From Streptomyces sp. CB01249 (GTDB lineage Bacteria > Actinomycetota > Actinomycetes > Streptomycetales > Streptomycetaceae), in NCBI RefSeq assembly GCF_001905735.1, contig NZ_LISW01000005.1:399969-463968 (forward strand): a DNA stretch of 64,000 bases, given 5' to 3'. The notes below the pieces were generated by a model, which saw nothing but the letters and a program-made list of their open reading frames with translations, was not told the origin of the DNA and made no database searches. Shown here one piece after another: positions 1-7,401 of the stretch. Numbering within the stretch: the first letter of the stretch is position 1; every line of letters starts with the position of its first letter. A program made the position numbers and the translations under genes.

Positions 1-187
1 GGGCCGCGCGGACGAAGGCGACCCGGCGCAGGGCGTCCCTGCTGTAGCGGCGCTGGTTGCCGCTGGTACGGCGGCTGCTGATCAGGCCCTTGGCCTCGTA
101 GAAGTGCAGGGCCGACACGGCGGCGCCGCTGCGCGCGGAGAGCTGGCCGACGGTGAGTTCGTGAAGTGTCTGCGGGATCTGGGGCAC
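1..187 (-). CDS. soxR: SoxR-type MerR redox regulator (N-terminal part, cut by window edge)
   Basis: This is the first 62 codons of a MerR-family regulator running off the left edge. The visible residues form the MerR winged helix: LTVGQLSARSG, then SALHFYEAKGL, then a basic wing ending RRYSRDALRRVAFVRAA. The SALHFYE/GLI...RRT.GNQRRY pattern is typical of SoxR, which senses redox-cycling compounds through a C-terminal [2Fe-2S] cluster; those cysteines would lie outside the window and cannot be checked. The start is taken as a GTG giving VPQIPQTLHEL. The gene diverges from the MaoC gene, with about 127 bp between them that also hold a TetR-type operator. The MerR call is secure; the SoxR call is probable. 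Confidence 0.85.
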   Translation of the reverse strand, partial: MPQIPQTLHELTVGQLSARSGAAVSALHFYEAKGLISSRRTSGNQRRYSRDALRRVAFVRAA

Positions 188-254
188 CCGTCGAACCCTA
201 CGTGGCCGGTCCCCCATGGGTCCGTCGTTGACAGGAACGCACCCGCGCACGATG

Positions 255-270
255 CTGAGCAAGCGCTTAG
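255..270. promoter_or_regulatory. Putative TetR operator, copy 1 (CTGAGCAAGCGCTTAG)
   Basis: The 16 bases CTGAGCAAGCGCTTAG carry a palindromic AAGCGCTT core and lie 44 bp upstream of the MaoC start. Exactly the same 16 bases occur at 1520-1535, in front of the TetR gene that converges on the MaoC gene. An exact repeat at two promoters of one locus is best explained as the binding site of that TetR. The role is inferred. Confidence 0.7.
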
Positions 271-314
271 AAAGCGTGGACGATCAGGAGAGCGTGAAGG
301 GCAGGAGCAGGGAC

Positions 315-776
315 ATGGCTGAGCCGAGGATCTTCGAGTCCGCGCAGGAGCTGCGGGACGGCGTGGGCGAGCAGCTGGGGTACAGCGACTGGCTGGAGGT
401 CGACCAGAAGCGGATCGACCTGTTCGCCGACGCCACCGGCGACCACCAGTGGATCCACGTGGACCCGGAGAAGGCGGCGGCCGGTCCGTTCGGGAAAACC
501 ATCGCGCACGGCTATCTGACGCTGTCGCTGCTGCCGGTGCTCGTCCCGCAGGTCATGGCGGTCGAGGGCGCGAAGATGGGCATCAACTACGGCACCAACA
601 AGGTCCGCTTCCCCTCCCCCGTGCCGGTCGGCTCCCGGGTGCGCGCGACGGCCGTCCTGAAGAGCGTCGAGGAGGCGGGCGGCGGCGTGCAGATCACCGC
701 CGTCGTGACGGTCGAGCGCGAGGACGGCGACAAGCCGGCCTGCGTCGCCGAGTCGGTGTCGCGCTACTACTTCTGA
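315..776 (+). CDS. MaoC-family (R)-specific enoyl-CoA hydratase
   Basis: A 153-residue single hot-dog-fold protein of the MaoC/PhaJ family, which hydrates trans-2-enoyl-CoA to (R)-3-hydroxyacyl-CoA. The hydratase 2 signature is visible: FADATGDHQWIHVDPEKA carries the catalytic Asp and His, followed by the GPFGKTIAHGYLTLSL helix. The C-terminal strands include MGINYGTNKVRFPSPVPVGSRVR. The ATG at 315 is preferred over upstream in-frame starts because it gives the usual family length. The gene converges on a TetR gene and is separated from it by a strong hairpin. An identical operator-like 16-mer before both genes suggests repression by that TetR in response to an acyl-CoA. The true substrate is unknown. 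Confidence 0.9.
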   Translation: MAEPRIFESAQELRDGVGEQLGYSDWLEVDQKRIDLFADATGDHQWIHVDPEKAAAGPFGKTIAHGYLTLSLLPVLVPQVMAVEGAKMGINYGTNKVRFPSPVPVGSRVRATAVLKSVEEAGGGVQITAVVTVEREDGDKPACVAESVSRYYF

Positions 777-801
777 GCCCGCGCCCGCGTGCGTACGTAC
801 G

Positions 802-841
802 CGAACGCCCCCGGTCCCGCGCGAGGGACCGGGGGCGTTCG
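802..841. terminator. Bidirectional hairpin terminator
   Basis: A perfect 17-bp stem with a 6-nt loop sits in the gap between the convergent MaoC (stop at 776) and TetR (stop at 849) genes. There is no clear T-tract, as is common in Streptomyces terminators. It probably ends transcripts from both sides. Confidence 0.85.
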
Positions 842-848
842 GCCGTGC

Positions 849-1472
849 TCAGCGCCCGGCGGCGACCATCCGCAGCACCAGGCCCGCGTACAGCTCGGCG
901 ACCTCGTCGGGCGTCCGGCTGCCCTGCGCGTTGAACCAGCGCGCCACGTCGATGCAGAGCGACAGCACCGCGAGCGTGGTGCCCGGCACGTCCGGTACGT
1001 CGAACTCGCCGGAGGCGACGCCCTCACCGATGATCCGGCGCACCACCGCGTCGGTCCTGCGGCGCAGCGCGATGATCTCGGTGCGGTGCTCCTCGCCGAG
1101 CGCGTCCAGTTCGTACTGGACCACGCGGGCGGTGGTGTGCCGCTCGGCGTGCCAGCGGACGAAGGAGCGCACGGCGGTGGCGAGCCGTTCGGCGGCCGTG
1201 CCGTCGCCGTCGGCGGCCGCCTCCAGCACGGCCAGGGCGCGGTCGTGGCCGATCCGGCTGATCCGGTGGAGCAGCTCTTCCTTCGTCTTGTAGTGGATGT
1301 AGAGCGCGGCGGGGCTCATTCCGGCGCGGCCCGCGATGTCCCGGGTGGTGGTCGCGTGGTACCCGCGCTCGGCGAAGGCGTCGACGGCCGCGACGAGGAG
1401 CCGCCGCGCGGCCTCGGGCGTCACCTCGGCCCACGGCGGGTCCTCGGCGTCGGTCTCCTGCGCCGTGCTCAT
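849..1472 (-). CDS. TetR-family repressor paired with the MaoC gene
   Basis: A 207-residue TetR regulator. The N-terminal helix-turn-helix runs through about residues 20-65 (LLVAAVDAFAERGYHATTTRDIAGRAGMSPAALYIHYKTKEELL, shown here only as the region's span: LLVAAVDAF to KEELL). The C-terminal ligand domain is KstR2-like in flavour, with HAERHTTARVVQYE and RWFNAQGSRTPDEV segments. Such proteins often sense acyl-CoAs. It converges on the MaoC gene and has the operator-like 16-mer CTGAGCAAGCGCTTAG 48 bp upstream of its ATG; the same sequence lies before maoC. Autoregulation plus control of maoC is therefore likely. The effector is not deducible. Confidence 0.88.
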   Translation of the reverse strand: MSTAQETDAEDPPWAEVTPEAARRLLVAAVDAFAERGYHATTTRDIAGRAGMSPAALYIHYKTKEELLHRISRIGHDRALAVLEAAADGDGTAAERLATAVRSFVRWHAERHTTARVVQYELDALGEEHRTEIIALRRRTDAVVRRIIGEGVASGEFDVPDVPGTTLAVLSLCIDVARWFNAQGSRTPDEVAELYAGLVLRMVAAGR

Positions 1473-1519
1473 CGTCGCTCGCCCCTCTCAGTCAGCAGGA
1501 CGCACACCATACCCCGATC

Positions 1520-1535
1520 CTGAGCAAGCGCTTAG
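1520..1535. promoter_or_regulatory. Putative TetR operator, copy 2 (CTGAGCAAGCGCTTAG)
   Basis: This is an exact second copy of the 16-mer at 255-270, located just upstream of the tetR start at 1472. It supports autoregulation by the TetR at 849-1472. Confidence 0.7.
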
Positions 1536-1557
1536 GGAAACTTTTCGCAGGTGGGCC

Positions 1558-1848
1558 TCAGAGCTTCTGGAAGGGGTCGTGCTCGGCGAGGATCTTCTCC
1601 AGCCGGGCCTGGTCGACCCGGCTGACCAGCTGGCCCGCCTCCTGCCGGTCCCGGATGACCTTGGCCAGCGTGAAGCAGGACGTGACCAGGTAGAGGACGC
1701 CGATGGCGAGGAAAGCGCGCACCCAGGCGTCGGCGTCGAGGAAGTAGATTCCGAGGGTCACCGCGGCCATCGCGATCCCGAAGGACGCGACGGCCTGCCC
1801 GAAGTAGGCGCCGGTGGTCTGCTGTTTGACCGGTGTCGTCTCACTCAT
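1558..1848 (-). CDS. YiaA/YiaB two-helix membrane protein
   Basis: A 96-residue protein with two transmembrane helices, about residues 14-31 (AYFGQAVASFGIAMAAVTLG) and 40-58 (VRAFLAIGVLYLVTSCFTLA). A basic, charged cytoplasmic tail follows (RDRQEAGQLVSRVDQARLEKI). This matches the YiaAB two-helix domain family, whose function is unknown. The ATG giving MSETTPVKQQ was chosen over an upstream in-frame start because it leaves a short polar N-terminus as in relatives. It sits between the tetR promoter and the acyl-CoA dehydrogenase on the same strand as both, with no clear functional link. Confidence 0.75.
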   Translation of the reverse strand: MSETTPVKQQTTGAYFGQAVASFGIAMAAVTLGIYFLDADAWVRAFLAIGVLYLVTSCFTLAKVIRDRQEAGQLVSRVDQARLEKILAEHDPFQKL

Positions 1849-1907
1849 GGCGCCCAGCATCCGGCGGTATGACGCACGCCACATCCGTTCGGATACTCAG
1901 AAGATAC

Positions 1908-3059
1908 TCAGAACGCCGAAACCCCGGTCAGGGCGCGGCCGATGATCAGTTTCTGGATCTGGCTGGTGCCCTCGTAGAGCGTCATCACGCGGGCGTCCCG
2001 GAGCAGCTTGCCGACCGGGTACTCATCGATGTAGCCGTAGCCGCCGAAGACCTGGAGCGCGTTGTTGGCGGCCCGGACGGCGGCCTCGGAGGCGAACAGC
2101 TTGGCCCGGGACGCGGCGGTGGCGAAGTCCTGGCCCCGGTCGACGAGGTCGGCGACCCGCCAGGTGAGCAGGCGCGCCGCCTCGGTGTCCACGGAGATGT
2201 CGCTGATGAGTTCCTGGACGAGCTGGTAGCCCGCGATGGGCCTGCCGAACTGCTCGCGTTCACCCGCATATCCGACGGCCGCGTCCAGGGCCGCCTGGGC
2301 GATGCCGACGCAGCCGGCGGCCACCGACATCCGACCCTTGGCCAGGGCGGACATCGCGATCGAGAAGCCCTTGCCCTCGGGGCCCAGCAGGGCGCTCGCG
2401 GGCACCCGGACGTCCTCCAGGACCAGTTCGGCGGTGGCCTGGCCGCGCAGGCCGAGCTTGCCGTGGATGGTGCGGCGAGAGAGGCCCGGGGCGTCGGCGG
2501 GGACCAGGAAGGCGGAGACGCCCTTGTGGCCGGGGGTGTCGTTGGTGCGGGCGAAGAGGAGCACCACGTCGGCCCAGGTGCCGTTGGTGATGAACATCTT
2601 GCTGCCGTTGATCACGTAGTCGCCGCCGTCCCGCACGGCCCGGGTCGCCAGGCTGCCCGCGTCCGAGCCGGTGCCGGGCTCGGTGAGCCCGAAGCAGCCG
2701 ACCGCGTCGCCCGAGGTGAGCCGGGGCAGCCACGCGCGCTTCTGCTCCTCGTCGCCCCAGGCGGCGACGGTCTTGGCGACCAGGCCGAGCGAAACCGAGA
2801 CGATCCCGCGCACCGAGGAGTCGCCCCGGCCCAGCTCCTCGGTCACCAGGCAGTACGCGAGGTGGTCGCCGCCCGAGCCGCCGTACTCCTCGGGGACGGT
2901 CAGGCCGAGGAAGCCGAGGGCGCCGAGCTTCTTGACGATCGACTTGTCGACGTTCTCGGACCGGTCCCACTCGGCCGCGTGCGGGGTGACCTCGCGGGCG
3001 ACGAAGTCCTTGGCGAGCTGCCGGACGGCCTCCTGCTCCTCGCTCAGCTCCAGGTTCAT
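1908..3059 (-). CDS. Acyl-CoA dehydrogenase (FAD)
   Basis: A 383-residue acyl-CoA dehydrogenase that oxidises an acyl-CoA to the trans-2-enoyl-CoA and passes electrons to ETF. It has the N-terminal helical domain (LSEEQEAVRQLAKDFVAREV), the FAD-contacting CFGLTEPGTGSDAGS and FITNGTWAD motifs, and the C-terminal RDARVMTLYEGTSQIQKLI segment with the catalytic-position Glu of the YEGTSQIQ loop. The ATG at 3059 is used because GGAGG lies about 11 nt upstream; the GTG three codons earlier abuts that ribosome site. It diverges from a TetR gene, and a 17-bp palindrome (3079-3095) shared with two other dehydrogenase promoters lies between them. The chain-length specificity cannot be assigned. Confidence 0.92.
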   Translation of the reverse strand: MNLELSEEQEAVRQLAKDFVAREVTPHAAEWDRSENVDKSIVKKLGALGFLGLTVPEEYGGSGGDHLAYCLVTEELGRGDSSVRGIVSVSLGLVAKTVAAWGDEEQKRAWLPRLTSGDAVGCFGLTEPGTGSDAGSLATRAVRDGGDYVINGSKMFITNGTWADVVLLFARTNDTPGHKGVSAFLVPADAPGLSRRTIHGKLGLRGQATAELVLEDVRVPASALLGPEGKGFSIAMSALAKGRMSVAAGCVGIAQAALDAAVGYAGEREQFGRPIAGYQLVQELISDISVDTEAARLLTWRVADLVDRGQDFATAASRAKLFASEAAVRAANNALQVFGGYGYIDEYPVGKLLRDARVMTLYEGTSQIQKLIIGRALTGVSAF

Positions 3060-3078
3060 CGGCCGCACCCTCCGCCTT

Positions 3079-3095
3079 AATTAGCACTGCTAGTT
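3079..3095. promoter_or_regulatory. Regulon palindrome site A (AATTAGCACTGCTAGTT)
   Basis: A 17-bp imperfect palindrome in the divergent region between the acyl-CoA dehydrogenase and the TetR gene at 3125. Its half-sites AAYTA and TAGTT with the GC...G centre recur at 7344-7360 and 40611-40627. It is probably the operator of the adjacent TetR; this is inferred. Confidence 0.72.
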
Positions 3096-3124
3096 TTCAT
3101 CTGGCAGGGCCTACTATGTGCCGC

Positions 3125-3772
3125 ATGGCCCGCCCGCGCAAGCCCCTCCTGAGCAGAGAACGCATCGTCGAGACGGCGAGCGCCCTCGTGGACGCCGAAG
3201 GGCTGGACGCGGTCTCGACCCGCCGCCTGGCGGCCGAACTGGGGGTCAGCGGGCCCTCGCTGTACAACCACTTCCGCAACAAGGACGAGATCCTGGACGC
3301 GGTCGCCGACGCCGTCTCGGCACAGGTCGACCTGTCGATGTTCGAGGAGTCCGACCCCCGGGACTGGCGGGCCGCCCTGCACGACTGGGCGGTCTCCTAC
3401 CGGGCGGCGCTCGCCGCGCATCCGCACATCGTCCCGGTGCTCGCGCAGGGTCCCGGGCGCCGCCCGGCCGGTCTGCGGGTCGCGGACGCCGTGTTCGGGG
3501 CCATGGTGCGCGCGGGATGGCCGCCCGCCCAGGCCACGTACATCGGGGCGCTGATGCGCTACTTCATCACCGGCTCGGCGCTCGGCTCCTTCGCCCGGGG
3601 GTTCGTGGACGACGAGACGGCGTACGACCCCGCCGACTACCCCCACCTGGGCCAGGCGCACCTGCTGGCCGAGCGGCGGCAGCAGGTGGACGAGGGCGCC
3701 TTCGAGACGGGGCTGCGGGCGCTGGTGGACGGGCTCGCGCTGCAATACGTCCCGCCCCGGTCCGGGCGGTGA
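3125..3772 (+). CDS. TetR-family regulator, candidate master of a three-site dehydrogenase regulon
   Basis: A 215-residue TetR protein. The DNA-binding region near residues 5-50 reads LLSRERIVETASALVD, then VSTRRLAAELGVSGPSLYNH, then FRNKDEILDAVADAV. The larger C-terminal half is a tetracycline-repressor-like ligand domain (WRAALHDWAVSYRAALAAHP; YIGALMRYFITGSALG). The ATG giving MARPRKPLL is preferred to the one three codons upstream because it matches usual TetR N-termini. It is transcribed away from the acyl-CoA dehydrogenase, with palindrome A 29 bp upstream of its start. The same palindrome precedes the ALDH-ADH operon and gcdH, so this is the best candidate regulator for all three. The ligand is probably an acyl-CoA or aldehyde, which is inference. 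Confidence 0.87.
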   Translation: MARPRKPLLSRERIVETASALVDAEGLDAVSTRRLAAELGVSGPSLYNHFRNKDEILDAVADAVSAQVDLSMFEESDPRDWRAALHDWAVSYRAALAAHPHIVPVLAQGPGRRPAGLRVADAVFGAMVRAGWPPAQATYIGALMRYFITGSALGSFARGFVDDETAYDPADYPHLGQAHLLAERRQQVDEGAFETGLRALVDGLALQYVPPRSGR

Positions 3773-3816
3773 CCCTTCGGCGGGCGCCGAACCTTCCCGG
3801 CCGTACGGTCAGGTCC

Positions 3817-4788
3817 ATGACGACGCTCCCCTCCCCCGCCGCCGCGCGCCCGGCCGCCCGTGACTGGCGGGCCACGGCCGCCGCCTCCACCACCGTGGTC
3901 CTCTGGGCCTCCGCCTTCGTCTCCATCCGCAGCGCGGGCGACGCCTACTCCCCCGGCGCCCTGGCCCTAGGCCGGCTGCTGGCCGGCTCCCTGGCGCTGG
4001 GCACGCTGCTGCTCGTACGCCGCGAGGGGCTGCCGTCGCGGGCCGCCTGGCCGGGGATCGCCTGGTCCGGGCTGCTGTGGTTCGGCCTGTACATGGTGGT
4101 GCTGAACTGGGGCGAGCAGCAGGTCGACGCGGGGACCGCCGCGATGGTCGTGAACATCGGGCCCCTGTTGATCGCGCTGCTCGGTGCCCGGCTGCTCGGC
4201 GAGGGGCTGCCGCGCCGGCTGGTGCTGGGCATGGCGGTGTCCTTCGCGGGCGCGGCGGTGGTGGGGCTCTCCATGTCGGGACACGGGGGCTCGTCGGTCC
4301 TCGGCGTGCTGCTGTGCCTGCTGGCGGCGGTGGCGTACGCGGGCGGGGTGGTCGGCCAGAAGCCGGCGCTGCGGCACGGATCGGCGCTCCAGATCACCAC
4401 GTTCGGCTGCCTGGCCGGGACGGTGGCGTGTCTGCCGTTCTCCGGGGCGCTGGTCTCGGACGCCGCCGACGCGCCGCTGTCCGCGACGCTCAACATGGTC
4501 TACCTCGGGCTCTTCCCGACCGCGCTGGCCTTCACCACCTGGGCGTACGCCCTCGCCCGCACCACCGCCGGGCGGATGGGCGCCACCACCTACGCGGTCC
4601 CGGCGCTCGTGGTGCTCATGTCGTGGCTGCTGCTGGACGAGGTGCCCGCCCCGCTCACCGTCGGCGGCGGCCTGCTGTGCCTGGCCGGGGTGGCGGTCTC
4701 CCGGAAGCGGACCGGTGGTGAGCAGCCGGGCGAAGCCCGCCCGGATGCTCACCACCAGCCTTCGCGCCGGAGGACCGCCGGGTCCTAG
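3817..4788 (+). CDS. EamA/DMT-family exporter
   Basis: A 323-residue drug/metabolite transporter with ten predicted transmembrane helices arranged as two EamA repeats. The first repeat begins near residue 20 (STTVVLWASAFVSIRSAGD) and the second near residue 155 (GVLLCLLAAVAYAGGVVGQK). The conserved AYALARTTAGRMGATTYAVP and LLLDEVPAPLTVGGG segments near the end are typical of the family, which exports amino acids or other small metabolites. The C-terminal 30 residues are hydrophilic. It follows the TetR gene by 44 bp and may be co-transcribed with it. Its stop overlaps that of the convergent alcohol dehydrogenase. The substrate is unknown. Confidence 0.88.
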   Translation: MTTLPSPAAARPAARDWRATAAASTTVVLWASAFVSIRSAGDAYSPGALALGRLLAGSLALGTLLLVRREGLPSRAAWPGIAWSGLLWFGLYMVVLNWGEQQVDAGTAAMVVNIGPLLIALLGARLLGEGLPRRLVLGMAVSFAGAAVVGLSMSGHGGSSVLGVLLCLLAAVAYAGGVVGQKPALRHGSALQITTFGCLAGTVACLPFSGALVSDAADAPLSATLNMVYLGLFPTALAFTTWAYALARTTAGRMGATTYAVPALVVLMSWLLLDEVPAPLTVGGGLLCLAGVAVSRKRTGGEQPGEARPDAHHQPSRRRTAGS

Positions 4789-5864
4789 AACACCACCAGT
4801 GCCCGGCCGCCCTTGCCCGCGATCATGTTGTCGAAGGCGGCCGGGATGCCGTCCAGGCCGATGCGTTCGGTGACCATCATGGAGAGGTCGAAGCGGCCCG
4901 CCCGGATGTGGTCCGCCAGCACCGGCAGGTCGCGGGCCGGGTCGCTGTTGCCGTAGACGCAGCCGGTCAGGGCGCGGCCCCAGTGGAAGATCTCCAGGGC
5001 GTTGAAGGTGACCTGCTGATCCTTGCCGCCGATGCCGACGACCGTGGTGCGGCCGCCCCGGCGGGTGGACTCCCAGGCGCTCCGGATGGTGGCCGCCCGG
5101 CCCACGCACTCCACGGCCACGTCCGCGCCCTGGCCCCCGGTGAGCTTCCGGATGTCCCGGGGCGTGGTCTCCGAGGCGATGACGAAGTCCGTGGCGCCCG
5201 CCCGGCGGGCCAGCTCCTCCTTCTCCGGGGAGACGTCGACCGCGATGACCTGCGAGGCGCCCGCGATCCGGGCGGACTGGAGCACGGCGAGCCCGACGCC
5301 GCCGATGCCGAACACCACGACGGACTCCCCCGCACGGACCCGGGCGCTGTGGTGGACCGCACCGTAGCCGGTGAGCACCGCGCAGCCCAGGAGCGCCGCG
5401 TCGGTGAGCGGGATGCCGTCCGGGGCGGGCAGCACGCAGTTCCAGGCGACGACGGTCTCCTCGGCGAAGGCGGCGACGTTGAGCCCGGGGTGCAGGTCGG
5501 TGCCGTCGGCGGTGCGGGCGTGCAGGTCCGCCGCACCGGCCAGGGCGTTCGCGCAGAGCCACACCTCGCCGATGCCGCAGTGGTGGCAGCTGCCGCAGGA
5601 GGGCGCCCAGTTGAGGACGACGCCGTCGCCCGGGGCGACATGGGTGACGCCCTCGCCGACCGCCACGACAGTCCCGGCGCCCTCGTGGCCGAGGACGGCG
5701 GGGACGGGCACCCGCATGGTGCCGTTGGACAGCGAGAGGTCGGAGTGGCAGACCCCGGCGGCGGCGAGGCGGACGCGCACCCGGCCGGGGCCGGGCTCCG
5801 GCAGGACGATGTCGGTGATCTCCAGCGGAGCTCCGACGGCGGGCAGTACGGCGGCGCGGACCAC
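4785..5864 (-). CDS. Zinc-dependent alcohol dehydrogenase (MDR family)
   Basis: A 359-residue medium-chain dehydrogenase/reductase. The catalytic zinc ligands are visible in GVCHSDLSL (Cys) and GHEGAGTV (His-Glu). The structural zinc site is CGSCHHCGIGEVWLC, and the nucleotide-binding motif is GIGGVGLAVLQ. It probably interconverts an alcohol, or an adduct such as S-hydroxymethyl-mycothiol, with the aldehyde using NAD. The GTG start was chosen because AAGGAG lies 11 nt upstream. It is the second gene of an operon behind the aldehyde dehydrogenase, with a 37-bp gap. Together they would carry an alcohol through aldehyde to acid, under palindrome B. The physiological substrate is uncertain. Confidence 0.9.
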   Translation of the reverse strand: MVRAAVLPAVGAPLEITDIVLPEPGPGRVRVRLAAAGVCHSDLSLSNGTMRVPVPAVLGHEGAGTVVAVGEGVTHVAPGDGVVLNWAPSCGSCHHCGIGEVWLCANALAGAADLHARTADGTDLHPGLNVAAFAEETVVAWNCVLPAPDGIPLTDAALLGCAVLTGYGAVHHSARVRAGESVVVFGIGGVGLAVLQSARIAGASQVIAVDVSPEKEELARRAGATDFVIASETTPRDIRKLTGGQGADVAVECVGRAATIRSAWESTRRGGRTTVVGIGGKDQQVTFNALEIFHWGRALTGCVYGNSDPARDLPVLADHIRAGRFDLSMMVTERIGLDGIPAAFDNMIAGKGGRALVVF

Positions 5865-5901
5865 GGACTGGCTCCTTGCTGATGGGTGGCTGGTACGGGA
5901 C

Positions 5902-7296
5902 TCAGAACTGGAGGGACTTGGTCTGGAGGTATTCGGCCAGGCCGTGCGCGCCGAGTTCCCGGCCGACGCCGGACTGCTTGTAACCGCCGAAAGGCGCGAG
6001 CGGGTTGAAGCGGCCGCCGTTGATGTCGACCTGGCCGGTGTCCATCCGACGGGCGAAGGCCACGGCCGTCTCGTCGTCGGCGGCCCAGACCGCGCCCGCG
6101 AGCCCGTAGACCGTGCCGTTGGCGATGCGGAGCGCATCGTCCTCGTCCTCGTACTTCAGGATCGAGACGACGGGGCCGAAGATCTCCTCCTGGGCGATCG
6201 TCATCTCCGGGGTGACGTCGGCGAAGACCGTGGGGCTGACGTAGTAGCCGGTGGGCAGCGGGGCCTCGGGGCCGCCGGCGACGAGGCGGGCGCCCTCCTC
6301 GACGCCCTTCTCGATGTAACCGCGCACCCGGGCCTGCTGCTTGGCGTTGACGAGCGGGCCGACCCGGTCCCCCGGCACGTACTTGGCGACGGCCGCCGCC
6401 GCGAGTGCCACGGCCTCCTCGTACCGCTCGGCGTCCACCAGCATCCGGGTCCAGGCGCTGCACGTCTGCCCGGAGTTGGACATCACGTTGGCGACGCCCA
6501 CGTTGACCGCCTTGGCGAGGTCCGCGCCGGGCAGGATCACGTTGGCGGACTTGCCGCCCAGTTCCAGCGCGACGCGCTTGACGGCGGCACCGGCCGTGGC
6601 GCCGATCTGCCGGCCGACCGCGGTGGACCCGGTGAAGGAGACCAGGTCGACGTCCTCGTGCGCGGCGAGGGCCTGTCCGGCGACCGGGCCCAGGCCGGTG
6701 ACCAGGTTGAACACGCCTGCGGGCAGCCCGGCCTCGGCGACCGCCTCGGCGAAGAGCTGGGCGGTGAGCGGGGTGTCCTCGGCGGGCTTGAGGACGACCG
6801 TGCAGCCGGCGGCCAGCGCGGGGGCGACCTTGGCGACGATCTGGTGCAGCGGATAGTTCCAGGGGGTGATCGCGCCGACGACGCCGACGGGCTCCAGGTA
6901 CACCGTCGAGTTGCCGTGCCGCTCCTCGAAGGCGTACGTGGCGGCGAGCTCGGCGTAGGTCCCGGCGACCAGGACCGGGAGGCCCGCGTGCACGGAGGCG
7001 GCAAGCGCGGGCGGGGCGCCCAGCTCGGCGGTGACCGTCTCGGCGATCTCCTCCGCGCGGACGCCCAGCACGTCGCGGAGGGCGGCGATGCGGGCGGCGC
7101 GCTCGGCGGGCGGGGTGGCGGCCCAGCCGGGGAAGGCGGCGCGGGCGGCGCGTACCGCGGCGTCGACATCCTCGGCGGTGCCGGCCGGGACGTGGCCGAT
7201 GACCTGCTCGTCCGCCGGGTTCACGACCGCGATCGTGTCCGTTCCCGCGGCGGGCCGCCAGGCGCCGCCGATGTACATACCGTCGTGGGCCTTCAT
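5902..7296 (-). CDS. NAD(P)-dependent aldehyde dehydrogenase
   Basis: A 464-residue aldehyde dehydrogenase. The catalytic Glu lies in LELGGKSANVI and the nucleophilic Cys in SNSGQTCSAW. The NPADE start region, the GAITPWNYPLHQIVAKVAPAL cofactor region (named here by its first residues GAITPWNYP) and the C-terminal GGYKQSGVGRELG are all intact. It oxidises an aldehyde to a carboxylate. The ATG giving MKAHDGMYIGG has GGGAGGA 7 nt upstream and so was preferred to earlier in-frame starts. It heads an operon with the zinc alcohol dehydrogenase, and palindrome B (7344-7360) sits 47 bp upstream, consistent with TetR control. The substrate is unknown. Confidence 0.92.
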   Translation of the reverse strand: MKAHDGMYIGGAWRPAAGTDTIAVVNPADEQVIGHVPAGTAEDVDAAVRAARAAFPGWAATPPAERAARIAALRDVLGVRAEEIAETVTAELGAPPALAASVHAGLPVLVAGTYAELAATYAFEERHGNSTVYLEPVGVVGAITPWNYPLHQIVAKVAPALAAGCTVVLKPAEDTPLTAQLFAEAVAEAGLPAGVFNLVTGLGPVAGQALAAHEDVDLVSFTGSTAVGRQIGATAGAAVKRVALELGGKSANVILPGADLAKAVNVGVANVMSNSGQTCSAWTRMLVDAERYEEAVALAAAAVAKYVPGDRVGPLVNAKQQARVRGYIEKGVEEGARLVAGGPEAPLPTGYYVSPTVFADVTPEMTIAQEEIFGPVVSILKYEDEDDALRIANGTVYGLAGAVWAADDETAVAFARRMDTGQVDINGGRFNPLAPFGGYKQSGVGRELGAHGLAEYLQTKSLQF

Positions 7297-7343
7297 CGCT
7301 GTTCCTCCCGGGCACGGTGACGGACGGGATCGTCCGGAGCCCA

Positions 7344-7360
7344 AACTAGCGCTGTTAGTT
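7344..7360. promoter_or_regulatory. Regulon palindrome site B (AACTAGCGCTGTTAGTT)
   Basis: A 17-bp palindrome upstream of the ALDH-ADH operon, the same pattern as sites A and C. The 7 bases at each end, AACTAGC and GTTAGTT, are shared exactly with site C at 40.6 kb. It is a probable TetR operator. Confidence 0.75.
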
Positions 7361-7401
7361 TTCAGGCGCCAGAGACCCCCGTCACGGTCGGGCTCCCCCG
7401 T

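Noticed and set aside
1833..3087. Very long open frames opposite the acyl-CoA dehydrogenase
   Set aside because: They are GC-rich shadow frames with low-complexity Arg/Gly/Ala products. The minus-strand frame carries intact dehydrogenase motifs. The same applies to long shadow frames opposite nearly every gene in the window.
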